Of a stretch of 64,000 bases of DNA, positions 32,291 through 41,163 are shown piece after piece. Position 1 is the first letter of the stretch. The number at the start of each line of letters is the position of its first letter. Position numbers and translations under genes: made by a program. The DNA comes from Cohnella rhizoplanae (lineage in GTDB: Bacteria > Bacillota > Bacilli > Paenibacillales > Paenibacillaceae). The stretch is from contig NZ_CAOJCN010000014.1 of NCBI RefSeq assembly GCF_948329515.1, forward strand, positions 107,973 to 171,972, given 5' to 3'. The notes under the pieces are model-generated. The model was not told the DNA's origin. It did not search any database and saw only the letters and a program-made list of their open reading frames with translations.

Positions 32291-33421
32291 TTATTCAAAC
32301 GCCGGAATGTCCACGGGTATGCCGCCGTTCATGGCGGACTGATGCGCGCAAATGCCGGCGGCCGTCCAATTCGCGGCCGTAATCGCGCCGATGCCCGGCT
32401 CGCGCCCCTCCACGATGCTGCTGACGAATTCATGCACCAGATGCGGATGAGAGCCGCCGTGTCCGCCGCCCTGAATGAACGAGAGATGCTCGTTCGTCTC
32501 GTCGTAGACGCCTTTCTGCGTAAAACGGCGGATCGCTTCGGGCAGCAGGCCCTGCCGGTCGGGCGCCGTCACGCGTTCGACCGTGAAGGGGCGTCCGCGG
32601 CTCCCGTCCATTTCTCCCATACGGAAAATAACGGGCCGTTCGTGCTCCAGCTGCTGCCACTCGAAGGTCGCCTTCTCCCCGTAGACGTTAAAACATTCGG
32701 AGTAGTCGCGGGCCGTATGGAACATCGTACGGGTCAATTCGAGCGCGACATCCGAATTCTCCAATTGGAACAGCGCGCTTTCGACCGGAAACGGATTGTT
32801 GTATTGCCGCACCAGCTCCTCGCGCATCGAGCCGGAGCCCAGACAGCTCACCTTCACCGGGCGTTTGCCGATCAGATCGAGCAGCGGCGCGATGGCGTGC
32901 GTCGGATGCATCAGCGGCGGGAACCCCTTCCAATAATCCGGCCAGCCGTCCATATCCTGATAGTGGGCGCCCCGCAGAAACTGGATTCTGCCGAACTCGC
33001 CTTTCTCGTACATCTCTTTGACCATGAGATACTCCCGGGTATAGACGGCCGTTTCCATCATCATGTAGTTTTTCCCGGATGCCCGCTGCGCGGCGACCAC
33101 GTCACGCAGTTCCTGCAGGGACAAGCCCATCGGTATGGTGCAGGCGCAGTGTTTGCCGGCATTCAGGACCTCAATCGACTGCGGGGCGTGATACTGAATG
33201 GGCGTGACCAGGTGGACCGCGTCCCAGGCGTCGCTCTGAAGAACCTCCGCGATGTCCGTGTACCGATGCGTGATGGAAAATTTGTCTCCGGTTTCTTTCA
33301 ACACATCTTCATTGCCGTCGACGATCGCGATGTCCTCGACCATCGGATGATGCTTGTAGATCGGAACGAACTCGGCGCCGAATCCGAGACCGGCAAGAGC
33401 GACTTTGATTTTTTTCGTCAT
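32291..33421 (-). CDS. Gfo/Idh/MocA-fold protein without the EKP lysine (GH109-like), copy 1
   Basis: A 376-residue protein with the Rossmann start ALAGLGFGAEFVPIY. Where classical family members have EKP it reads HCACTIPMGLS, so the catalytic lysine is absent. It then shows NYMMMETAVYTREYLMVKEM, LRGAHYQDM, MHPTHAIAPLL and GGGHGGSHPHLVHEF. These are reminiscent of the order of motifs in NAD-dependent glycoside hydrolases of family GH109 (EVP, MMLENCCY, YPTHGLGP, GGHGG). It may therefore be a redox-neutral glycosidase with bound NAD, not a dehydrogenase; this is inference. It is a paralog of the 38036 gene, single-gene, with a strong terminator and a divergent AraC regulator. Confidence 0.7.
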   Translation of the reverse strand: MTKKIKVALAGLGFGAEFVPIYKHHPMVEDIAIVDGNEDVLKETGDKFSITHRYTDIAEVLQSDAWDAVHLVTPIQYHAPQSIEVLNAGKHCACTIPMGLSLQELRDVVAAQRASGKNYMMMETAVYTREYLMVKEMYEKGEFGRIQFLRGAHYQDMDGWPDYWKGFPPLMHPTHAIAPLLDLIGKRPVKVSCLGSGSMREELVRQYNNPFPVESALFQLENSDVALELTRTMFHTARDYSECFNVYGEKATFEWQQLEHERPVIFRMGEMDGSRGRPFTVERVTAPDRQGLLPEAIRRFTQKGVYDETNEHLSFIQGGGHGGSHPHLVHEFVSSIVEGREPGIGAITAANWTAAGICAHQSAMNGGIPVDIPAFE

Positions 33422-33639
33422 ATGCGCATCTCCTCTATCGATTCATAGATGAAATCCTTCTATCGCTAGGTTAGCGCAGAACGCAGGGAACGCGCCATGC
33501 AGATTCACGATGCATATATGGAAAAAAGGGAAGTGTTGTCGCTCTCCCGTTTTTTTCTGTACAGGCATTTCAAAACGTGAGATAAACAGAATAAAGGGCT
33601 TCAGAGAATATCAACCGCAGGATCGGAGAGAAACGCCGT

Positions 33640-34452
33640 ATGAAGAAAAATACGGATTGGTACCAACTGGAGGGGGAGCCGTCCGTCGAGACGATGGGCC
33701 GCATCGCGGCATCCAATGTCCATCCGGCGAGAAACGTGGCTTTCTGGGTACTGGGAATCGTCCACGCGGGGCGAAGAACGATCCAAATCGGAGACCGCCG
33801 GTTTGCGTTCACGCCGGGGGATTACTTCCTGCTCCCGCCTTTCATCGAACACAACGGCGTCGAAACGGATACGCACGAAGTGTTTTTCGTTCATTTCCAT
33901 ATGGCCGGCAAGAGGCTGGCTCCGCCTTCCCGGTTGGGAAAAGATCAGATCCTCCTGCCCGTGTCCGGGCAGCTCCCCAAGGACTTGGACCTGTTCCGCT
34001 TCGTCGACTACCTCGACAAGCAGAGCCAACTCGATTACGCTGGAGCGCATTTTCTGGCCGCCCACGTGAAAGCCCTCTTGTATCAACTCAGCGCGTTCAT
34101 GCAAAACAAGCAAATGGGTTACGATCGCGGCAGCCTGGCCGACGAGATTTTCCTCTTCCTGTCGGACCGCTACGGCGATCAACTGGGCGCGGCGGTCCTC
34201 GAGAAACATTTCCATCTCACGTACCGGCAGCTGAACAGTATATTCCACAGGCGGTTCCAGACGACCATCCGGCAAAAATTGATCGATATCCGCATCCAGC
34301 ATGCCTTCAACCTGCTGGTCAACGGAGAAAGCATCGCCGACGTCGCCGCCAAGACCGGATTTTCGGACTACTTCTATTTTCTGAAATGCTTCAAGCGCAA
34401 GCTCGGAATCTCGCCCAAATGGCTTCAGCAAAAATATTTCCGAACACCCTGA
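33640..34452 (+). CDS. AraC family transcriptional regulator
   Basis: A 270-residue regulator. The N-terminal cupin-like sensing domain has AGRRTIQIGDRRFAFTPGDYFLLPPFIEHN and a VFFVHFHM strand. The C-terminal AraC domain has two helix-turn-helix units (GAAVLEKHFHLTYRQLNSIF, IADVAAKTGFSDYFYFLKCF) and the KRKLGISPKW tail. GGAGAG precedes the ATG. It is divergent from the GH109-like gene, which is its most likely target; sugar-type ligand expected. A bidirectional terminator separates it from the convergent response regulator. Confidence 0.85.
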   Translation: MKKNTDWYQLEGEPSVETMGRIAASNVHPARNVAFWVLGIVHAGRRTIQIGDRRFAFTPGDYFLLPPFIEHNGVETDTHEVFFVHFHMAGKRLAPPSRLGKDQILLPVSGQLPKDLDLFRFVDYLDKQSQLDYAGAHFLAAHVKALLYQLSAFMQNKQMGYDRGSLADEIFLFLSDRYGDQLGAAVLEKHFHLTYRQLNSIFHRRFQTTIRQKLIDIRIQHAFNLLVNGESIADVAAKTGFSDYFYFLKCFKRKLGISPKWLQQKYFRTP

Positions 34453-34461
34453 GCAAAAGAA

Positions 34462-34490
34462 AAAGAGCGTCCGGCAGCCGGTCGCTCTTT
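34462..34490. terminator. Bidirectional terminator
   Basis: Stem AAAGAGCG / CGCTCTTT with a 13-base loop, with A-rich sequence on the left and T-rich on the right. It serves the convergent AraC and response-regulator genes. Confidence 0.8.
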
Positions 34491-34511
34491 ATTCTTCCAT
34501 AGGGTTCTGTT

Positions 34512-36131
34512 TCAACCTACGCCTTCGTCCTGGTTGTCTATGCGGAATTCGGTGGGCTGTTTGCCGGTGTGCTTCTTGAACACCTTGCTGAAATACCGCT
34601 GATCGCCGTACCCGACAAGCCCTGCGATTTCATAGTTTTTCCGGTCCGTATGGACGAGCAGCCATTTGGCCCGTTCCATCCGGACGCGCGTTACGAATTC
34701 CGTGAAGTTCTCTCCCGTGGCGGATTTGAACAAAGAGCAGAAGTAATTTTTGTTCAAATAGAAACGCTGGGAAATCTCCTCGAGCGAAACGTTTTGATAA
34801 TGCTCGAAGACATGCTTTTTCACGATCTCGATGATTTGCCGCCCGTTCTTCATCATCGTGTCGCCGGTCCATTCCTCGATGACAACGTTGACGACGTCCC
34901 GAAGGAGCCGCCCGGCCTCCTGAAGGTTCCAGTCGTTCAGCTCGCTCCTGACCTGGTGAATGGAAACGATCAGAGAATCCAGCGGCTTCCGGAACCCTTT
35001 CTCGATCGCGGCCAGCAGCGACAATACCGCCTGTTTCACCATCGTGCCGCTCATTTGCCCCAATACCTCGTCGGACAACGCCTGGTCCAGCTTTTGCGGC
35101 AGGTTGACGTTCGCGGGCACCGTTCCGGTCTCAAGCAGCGATTCAAACAAGCGTTGAAGCTCCCCCCATACATCCGGCATGGCTGCTGCGGCGGTCGGTT
35201 GGCCGGAAACGTACTGGGCCCAGCGAGGCCCGTTGCGGAGTAGAAGTCCCTCGACCGATTGATGAGCTTCCAAATACGCGTCGGGAATCGCCCTCAGACG
35301 CTGCTTCACGGAACTGATTCCATATCGGGCGTTGATGCGCAGGAAAGACGAAAGTCCGGCATGGATGCTTTGTACGAGCCATTGCGACCGCTCCGCATTG
35401 CGGCTTTCATCCGGAAACAACAGAATAAATTCATGTTTCTTGGTGAGATTGCGGAACACGGCGCCGGCTTGCTGTCCGAGACATTCCTGCAAAATATTGC
35501 GCACGGCAAAATAGAAGACGTTCCGATTGCCCCCGTAGGTCACCTGCACTTTCATTTCCGAATCCACGATCTGCACGACGACGACCGTAAACTTCCCCTC
35601 CGGCAAGGAGACCGGAAGGGACTCCACGCCGACGAACATTTCGTTCTCGTCCCGAATCGCGCCGGAGATGATATTGGTCAGAAACTCGTCCTGCATCAGC
35701 ACGATTCCTTTGTTCAGCACGGCGCGCTGGTCGATCTGGTCGATGATCGTGCGGGATTGCCGCTCGAGCTCCTCGGCGGCTTTGCTTAAGACACCCAGCA
35801 GTTGCGCTTCGTTAATCGGCTTCAGCAAATAATCGAACCCGTCGAGCAGAAAGGCGGAACGGGAATATTCGAAATCGCCGTACCCGCTGAGCACGATGAC
35901 CTTTCCAGGAAAATGACCGGCTTTGAGCCATTCCATGAACATGAGACCGTCCATGAGCGGCATCTTGATATCCGTAAGAATAATATCCGGCTGGCACGCC
36001 TGTACCAAATGGCAGGCTTGTTCTCCGTCATACGCGTCCCCGACGATCTCCCAGCCCAGCGTCGTCCACGGCACGGCGCTCCGCAAATGATCGTGGACGC
36101 CCCTCTCGTCATCGACGATGAGAATTTTCAT
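34512..36131 (-). CDS. Response regulator with AraC-type DNA-binding domain (YesN family)
   Basis: A 539-residue regulator. The receiver shows IVDDERG, the phospho-acceptor Asp in ILTDIKMPLMDG and Lys in YLLKPIN. The long middle is typical of YesN proteins. The C-terminal AraC domain has VSLEEISQRFYLNKNYFCSL and YEIAGLVGYGDQRYFSKVF. Its ATG at 36131 overlaps the stop of the kinase gene as ATGA and is preceded by AAGGAGGGG, so the pair is translationally coupled. Likely targets are the neighbouring CUT1 operon and the genes sharing the 27-bp motif. Confidence 0.9.
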   Translation of the reverse strand: MKILIVDDERGVHDHLRSAVPWTTLGWEIVGDAYDGEQACHLVQACQPDIILTDIKMPLMDGLMFMEWLKAGHFPGKVIVLSGYGDFEYSRSAFLLDGFDYLLKPINEAQLLGVLSKAAEELERQSRTIIDQIDQRAVLNKGIVLMQDEFLTNIISGAIRDENEMFVGVESLPVSLPEGKFTVVVVQIVDSEMKVQVTYGGNRNVFYFAVRNILQECLGQQAGAVFRNLTKKHEFILLFPDESRNAERSQWLVQSIHAGLSSFLRINARYGISSVKQRLRAIPDAYLEAHQSVEGLLLRNGPRWAQYVSGQPTAAAAMPDVWGELQRLFESLLETGTVPANVNLPQKLDQALSDEVLGQMSGTMVKQAVLSLLAAIEKGFRKPLDSLIVSIHQVRSELNDWNLQEAGRLLRDVVNVVIEEWTGDTMMKNGRQIIEIVKKHVFEHYQNVSLEEISQRFYLNKNYFCSLFKSATGENFTEFVTRVRMERAKWLLVHTDRKNYEIAGLVGYGDQRYFSKVFKKHTGKQPTEFRIDNQDEGVG

Positions 36132-37891
36132 CCGAGTTCCCCTCCTTGCCTGTCCAGTGGCAGCCGGAATGTGACGCACGTCCCTTTTTCCGGTTTGCCG
36201 TAAAGCCGGAGCCCATATTCCCTGCCGCATAGCAATTGAATTCTCATTTGCACGTTGCTCAGGCCGATCGAGAAGCCGTCCCGCAAGCCCGGATCCTTGC
36301 GGCTCGCCGCGTTTTGCAGAATTGCGTTCAGCTCCGCCGCCTGATGCGCCGTCATCCCTTTCCCGTTGTCCAGCACGGTGAGATAGAGGCTGCCGCTCTC
36401 GACGTCCGCCTTCGCCGTAATCTTGATCAGCTTTCGTTCCCGCCGCGACGGAATCAGACTGTGCTCCACCGCGTTCTCCACGATCGGCTGCAGGATCAGC
36501 TTGGGCACCTGGAGCTCCCGCACGGACGGGTCGGTATGCACGTGGATACGAATTTGCTCCGGAAATCTTTTGTTGATGATCGTCAGGTAGTTCCGGACAT
36601 GCATGATTTCCTCCTGGATCGATACCCCTTCGTTGGTGATTTTCATGTTGTAGCGATACATGTTGCCCAGGCTTTGGCTGACGGTTTTGATTTCCGGCAC
36701 CTGGCGGACCATCGCGATGCTGGAAATGGTCTGCAGCGTGTTGTATAGAAAATGGGGAGAGATCTGCGCCTGCAAAGCTCGAATTTGCGTCTCCTTGTTG
36801 ATGAGTTGAAGCCGCAAATCGTTCTCGATCAGCTGTTGGATCGTTCCTGCCATCCGGTTGAACTGGTCGCCGAGAAAGCCGATCTCGTCATGCGATTTGA
36901 TGGATGCCCGGGCGTTGTAATCGCCGATTTCGATCAGCTTCATTTTCCGGTGCAATTGAATGATCGGCCTCGTGATGCTGTAGCCCAAATACAGGGAAAA
37001 CCCGATCGCCAGCAAGAAGGAAAGCGCCACCATAAGAAAAGCCAGATTCCGAATCACGAGCAGCTTCGGACTGATGGCGTAAATGTAAATGAGCTTCCAA
37101 TCCGGTACGCTCAGCGGCGTCTCGATCACAACGCTGGCCCGCGGCTCCGCCGACGGCTGAACGATCGTGCCGGTCCGGCTCGCGTCCGTGTGGTATAAAA
37201 CCCGATAGGACGCGTCGGTAATCACTACTTTGCCTTTGTAAAACGTGTTGTACCGTTCGACCATCTCGCGGAAATGGGAAGCCTTGGCGTCGATGATCAG
37301 GGTGCCGACATACTGGCCCCGGAAATGAATCGGGAACAGATACTGAATCACCGGCTCGCCGTAGATCCGGTCGGAAACGAAACGCGTTTCGGAACGGGCG
37401 CCCTCCGGCACTTGCAGATCGGTCGTCAGCGCCTGGATGTACTTCCCGTGCTTGCCGCCCATTCGCGACAGCTCGGGGATGAAATAGCCGACAGGGTGCG
37501 CATGCGAGTTGATCAGATAAAGGCCTACGATATCCTGTACGCGATAATTGTAGATGTTCATGAAGAATTGATTCATGTCTTTCGCCGCGTCATAGGTCCT
37601 GCTGTTGTCCGGCTCATACTGCGTATCGTTTTTCAGGCTCAGCAGCAATTCGGTGTTGGAATAGATCCGGTAAGCCGTTTCATAGAAATCCTCGTCAAAT
37701 TGCTCGATTTTTTCTTTGATGTCCTGATCTGCCCGATCCTGGGCGAAATGCATGTCCCCCTGAATCTGTTGTTTGACTTGATACAGCAATATGCCGGCCA
37801 GAATCCCAAGCGGAATACAAGCCGCCGTCAGCATGGCCAGAACGATTTTGATGCGTATATTTTTCAATCGTAAACGTTTCGTGGCGCTCAC
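36128..37891 (-). CDS. Sensor histidine kinase (YesM family)
   Basis: A 587-residue kinase. Two membrane segments (IVLAMLTAACIPLGILAGIL near residue 15 and FLMVALSFLLAIGFSLYLGY near residue 290) flank a Cache-type outside domain. HAMP follows, then the phospho-acceptor motif QISPHFLYNTLQTISS and an ATPase domain with QPIVENAVEHS and DNGKGM. The start is a GTG at 37891; the ribosome binding site is weak. A sigma-A-type promoter lies at 37929-37957. It is co-transcribed with the regulator downstream and follows the CUT1 transporter operon, the usual arrangement for sugar-responsive systems. Confidence 0.9.
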   Translation of the reverse strand: MSATKRLRLKNIRIKIVLAMLTAACIPLGILAGILLYQVKQQIQGDMHFAQDRADQDIKEKIEQFDEDFYETAYRIYSNTELLLSLKNDTQYEPDNSRTYDAAKDMNQFFMNIYNYRVQDIVGLYLINSHAHPVGYFIPELSRMGGKHGKYIQALTTDLQVPEGARSETRFVSDRIYGEPVIQYLFPIHFRGQYVGTLIIDAKASHFREMVERYNTFYKGKVVITDASYRVLYHTDASRTGTIVQPSAEPRASVVIETPLSVPDWKLIYIYAISPKLLVIRNLAFLMVALSFLLAIGFSLYLGYSITRPIIQLHRKMKLIEIGDYNARASIKSHDEIGFLGDQFNRMAGTIQQLIENDLRLQLINKETQIRALQAQISPHFLYNTLQTISSIAMVRQVPEIKTVSQSLGNMYRYNMKITNEGVSIQEEIMHVRNYLTIINKRFPEQIRIHVHTDPSVRELQVPKLILQPIVENAVEHSLIPSRRERKLIKITAKADVESGSLYLTVLDNGKGMTAHQAAELNAILQNAASRKDPGLRDGFSIGLSNVQMRIQLLCGREYGLRLYGKPEKGTCVTFRLPLDRQGGELG

Positions 37892-37928
37892 CTGCTCTAA
37901 GATGTCGGTTCACAATCTCTTTCATTCG

Positions 37929-37957
37929 ATCATATACCAGGCATCCGGCGGGGCCAA
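37929..37957 (-). promoter_or_regulatory. Sigma-A-type promoter of the kinase/regulator pair
   Basis: On the minus strand, -35 TTGGCC (37957-37952), 17-base spacer, -10 TATGAT (37934-37929). The -10 lies about 40 bases upstream of the GTG start. Confidence 0.5.
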
Positions 37958-37971
37958 TGATAGATAATTGT

Positions 37972-38015
37972 AAGAAAAGAAGATTTATCCCTATGACATG
38001 CGCAGTAGGGATAAA
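37972..38015 (-). terminator. Terminator of the CUT1 operon
   Basis: On the minus strand, stem TTTATCCCTA / TAGGGATAAA with a 12-base loop, followed by TCTTCTTTTCTT. Confidence 0.8.
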
Positions 38016-38035
38016 CCTCCTCTCGATGACCCCGT

Positions 38036-39172
38036 TCAGTCGTCGAAGCTCGGAATAATCACTTCCGCTCCGCCCTTTAACGCGGATTCATGGGCGCAGA
38101 TGCCCGCTGCCGTCCAGTTCGCCGCCGTTACCGCATCCACGCGCGGTTTGCGTTCCTCCACGATGCTTCTGACGAACTCATGGACGAGATGTGGATGCGA
38201 CCCGTGGTGCGCGCCGCCTTGAAGGACGGAAAGGTGAGGGTTGTTTTCGTCTAGATGATCCTGGTGATACATATAGCGGGCGACTTCCTCAGGCAGCGTT
38301 TCCGGACGGGCAACGGGCGCAATTCGCTCGTACTGGACGTCGCGGCCGCGGCCCTCGGTGAGCGGCCCCATGCGGAAGAGCATCAACGGCTCCTTCTCCA
38401 TATGCCACTCGAGCGAGGCATTCTCGCCGTAAATATTGAAGCTTTCCATATAATCGCGCGCCGTATGGAACAGGGTCCGTGTCACTTCGGCGGACAGATC
38501 CGGTTTGTCTAGCTGATAAATCGCCGTTTCCACCGGGTAGGGATTGCCGAATTGACGGTGCAGTTCTTCGCGCATCACGCCTGAACCGAAGCAGTGCACC
38601 TTCGTGGCGCGCGCCTCGCTGATGGCAAGAAGCGGCGCGATGGCGTGCGTGGCGTAATGCATCGGAGGCAGGCCCATCCAGTACGACGGCCAATTCTCCA
38701 TGTCCTGGTAATGGGCGCCCCGGAGAAATTGGATGCGGCCGAATTCTCCCTTCGCCTTCATCGCCTCGGCATGCAGATACTGATAGGTATAGACGGCCGT
38801 CTCCATCATCATGAAGTTTTTTCCGCTCGCTTTTTGCGCGGCCACGATCGCTTTCAGTTCCTCGATTGTCGTCGCCATGGGCACGGTGCAGGCGCAGTGC
38901 AGCCCGGCGTTCAGTACCTCCAGCGTTTGCTGGGCGTGGGAATGGATCGGCGTGACTAGATGCACGGCATCGTATTTGCCCGATTTCAACACGTCCGCGA
39001 GGCTCGAATAACGGTCCGCGATGCCGAATTTATCGCCGTATTCGTTCAGCAGCGCCGCGTCCGTGTCGCAAATGCCCACTTGATCGATATCCGGATGAAT
39101 TTGGTAAATGGGGGCGAATTGTCCCCCGAATTGCAAGCCGACTACCGCGACGTTCAGTTTCTTATTCAGCAC
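38036..39172 (-). CDS. Gfo/Idh/MocA-fold protein without the EKP lysine (GH109-like), copy 2
   Basis: A 378-residue paralog of the 32291 protein. The Rossmann region is VAVVGLQFGGQFAPIY. The EKP position reads HCACTVPMATT, so the usual lysine is replaced. It has NFMMMETAVYTYQYLHAEAM, LRGAHYQDM, HYATHAIAPLL and GGAHHGSHPHLVHEF. As in copy 1, this motif set recalls NAD-dependent glycosidases such as GH109. The GTG at 39172 is preferred over the GTG at 39181 because GGAG sits at proper distance only for the former. It is the last gene of the CUT1 operon, so its substrate is probably the imported oligosaccharide or glycoside. Confidence 0.7.
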   Translation of the reverse strand: MLNKKLNVAVVGLQFGGQFAPIYQIHPDIDQVGICDTDAALLNEYGDKFGIADRYSSLADVLKSGKYDAVHLVTPIHSHAQQTLEVLNAGLHCACTVPMATTIEELKAIVAAQKASGKNFMMMETAVYTYQYLHAEAMKAKGEFGRIQFLRGAHYQDMENWPSYWMGLPPMHYATHAIAPLLAISEARATKVHCFGSGVMREELHRQFGNPYPVETAIYQLDKPDLSAEVTRTLFHTARDYMESFNIYGENASLEWHMEKEPLMLFRMGPLTEGRGRDVQYERIAPVARPETLPEEVARYMYHQDHLDENNPHLSVLQGGAHHGSHPHLVHEFVRSIVEERKPRVDAVTAANWTAAGICAHESALKGGAEVIIPSFDD

Positions 39173-39222
39173 TTTGATCACTCCTGCACGGGTTTGGTTG
39201 GTTTATGGTTTGCGCGTGCCGA

Positions 39223-40068
39223 TCATCCTTTGACGGCGCCCGCCGTCATGCCTTCCACGAGGAAGCGCTGCATATAAGCGAACATGATGATGACCGGAAG
39301 CACGCTGAGCACGGAAGCCGCCGAGATGCTGCCCCAGTCGGTCAAGTACAGCCCTTTGAAAAGCATGATGCCCGGCGTCAGCGTTCGGTTCTCGTCTGCG
39401 TTGATGAAGACGTAGCCGAACATGAACTCGTTCCAGGCGTTGACGAAGGCGAACAGCGACGTGGCGATCAGGCTCGGAATGGAGACGGGGAGCACGATCC
39501 GGAAAATCGTGCCGAGTTTGCCGCAGCCGTCCATCTCCGCGGACTCTTCGATTTCCATCGGAACGGAATCGAAAAAGCTTTTCATCATGAACGTGCAAAG
39601 CGGAATCATGAAGGTCGTATAAGCAATGATAAGCGAGCCCGGCGTATTGATCAGCCCCAGATGCTTCATGATAAGATACAGCGGGATCATGAGCAGCACG
39701 CCGGGAATCATTTGCGAGAGCAGCATCGCCACACCCACGCTTTTCACGCCGCGGAATTGTCCGTAGCGGCTCAGCGCATAACCGGCGAAAATGGAAACGG
39801 CAATCGCGATCACCGTTGTGGACAGCGCCACTTTGACGCTGTTGGCAAAGTAGGTGCCGAATTTCGAATGGTACAGCACATTGGCGAAATGCTTAAATGT
39901 CGGATGGTCGATCCAGAACGTCGGATTCACCGAGCGGATCTGTTCGGTCGGCTTCAGGGAAGTGACCAGCATCCACAGGAAGGGAAACAGGCAGTACACG
40001 GAAAACAAGATCAACACCGCGTAGGTCAGGAGCATCCAGAACCTTTTCTCGCCCCGGCTCGCCACCAT
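39223..40068 (-). CDS. Sugar ABC transporter permease (MalG-type, CUT1)
   Basis: A 281-residue permease with six membrane segments. The ATPase-contacting EAA loop is ESAEMDGCGKLGTIFRIVLP, and the C-terminus has the typical FLVEGMTAGAVKG end. The ATG at 40068 is preferred over the GTG at 40077 because AAGGAG is eight bases from it. It pairs with the MalF-type permease 19 bases upstream. No ATPase is encoded in the operon, so a shared MsmK-type ATPase elsewhere must energise it, as is common in Firmicutes. Confidence 0.9.
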   Translation of the reverse strand: MVASRGEKRFWMLLTYAVLILFSVYCLFPFLWMLVTSLKPTEQIRSVNPTFWIDHPTFKHFANVLYHSKFGTYFANSVKVALSTTVIAIAVSIFAGYALSRYGQFRGVKSVGVAMLLSQMIPGVLLMIPLYLIMKHLGLINTPGSLIIAYTTFMIPLCTFMMKSFFDSVPMEIEESAEMDGCGKLGTIFRIVLPVSIPSLIATSLFAFVNAWNEFMFGYVFINADENRTLTPGIMLFKGLYLTDWGSISAASVLSVLPVIIMFAYMQRFLVEGMTAGAVKG

Positions 40069-40087
40069 ATGCGTCACTCCTTTGCCT

Positions 40088-41059
40088 TTATGCCTCTTGT
40101 TTTTTCTTCATGGTGGTGAAATAGAACAGCGAGAACACGACGATCATAAAGCCCAGCATGAGGGTGGACAACGAAGAAGCCGCGCCCATGTCGAACTCTT
40201 TCATCGCATAACGGTATATCGTGATCGGCAGCGTCTCCGATGCGTGGAACGGTCCGCCCTCCGTCATGATCCAGATGAAGTCGAAGTTGATGGCCGTCCA
40301 GATGATGTGCATGAAAATCAGCGTCAGCGATACGGTTTTCAATTGGGGCATGACGATCTTCCGGAAACGGGTCAGGACGCCCGCTCCGTCGATGGCCGCC
40401 GCTTCGACGACCTCTCTGGACACCGACTGCAAACCGGCAAGCAGGCTGATCGTAAAGAAAGGAAAACTTCTCCAGATATTCACGAAGGTAATGGCCAGCA
40501 GCGCGGTGTTCATTTCGCCCAGCCAGTAATACGGTTTTTCGATAATCCCCAGCTTAACGAGCCAGACGTTGATGACTCCGTATTCCGGCGTCAGCATCCA
40601 GGTCCACATCATGCCGGCGACGACGATGGGGACGACCCAGGGCACGATAATGATGCCCCTGAAGATCGCTCTGCCGCGCACCGGCTGATTCAGCGCCATC
40701 GCCGATACGAGGCCGGCGATATACTCGCCCGCGACGGACAGCACCGTCCACAGGACCGTATTCCATAACGTTTTTACGATAATCTCGCTGTGCAGCACGC
40801 CGGCGAAGTTGGATAAACCCGCCCAGCCCTGCTGGGCCGTGTTGACCATGTTCCGGTAATGAAAGCTGTCCCAGACGACTTGGCCGAGCGGAAAAGCATT
40901 GAGCAGCAGCAGGAATAGAAAAGCGGGCAGCACAAACAGCAAAGCATAACGACGGGCCCGTCCCTCGCGGCTTATCGTCCGCCGGGGAGCCGGGGTTTTG
41001 CCCGCCGTGATTTCGGGCAGCGGAGCAGTATGGTTTCTTTTCTCCACTTTCGCGTTCAT
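40088..41059 (-). CDS. Sugar ABC transporter permease (MalF-type, CUT1)
   Basis: A 323-residue permease with an N-terminal basic tail of about 35 residues and six membrane segments. The EAA loop is EAAAIDGAGVLTRFRKIVMP. The ATG at 41059 has AAGGTG upstream and starts MNAKVEKRNHT; the longer upstream frame has no ribosome binding site. It forms the heteromeric channel with the MalG-type permease and receives substrate from the binding protein at 41164. Confidence 0.9.
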   Translation of the reverse strand: MNAKVEKRNHTAPLPEITAGKTPAPRRTISREGRARRYALLFVLPAFLFLLLLNAFPLGQVVWDSFHYRNMVNTAQQGWAGLSNFAGVLHSEIIVKTLWNTVLWTVLSVAGEYIAGLVSAMALNQPVRGRAIFRGIIIVPWVVPIVVAGMMWTWMLTPEYGVINVWLVKLGIIEKPYYWLGEMNTALLAITFVNIWRSFPFFTISLLAGLQSVSREVVEAAAIDGAGVLTRFRKIVMPQLKTVSLTLIFMHIIWTAINFDFIWIMTEGGPFHASETLPITIYRYAMKEFDMGAASSLSTLMLGFMIVVFSLFYFTTMKKKQEA

Positions 41060-41163
41060 TATCTTCACCTTCTTCCCTTCAGATGGGAAGAGCAAGCATG
41101 ACGATCGTTAGCCTCGCGGCATGCTTGCTCACCTGTTCCGGGTTTGCGCTCGTTTCGATCGGA

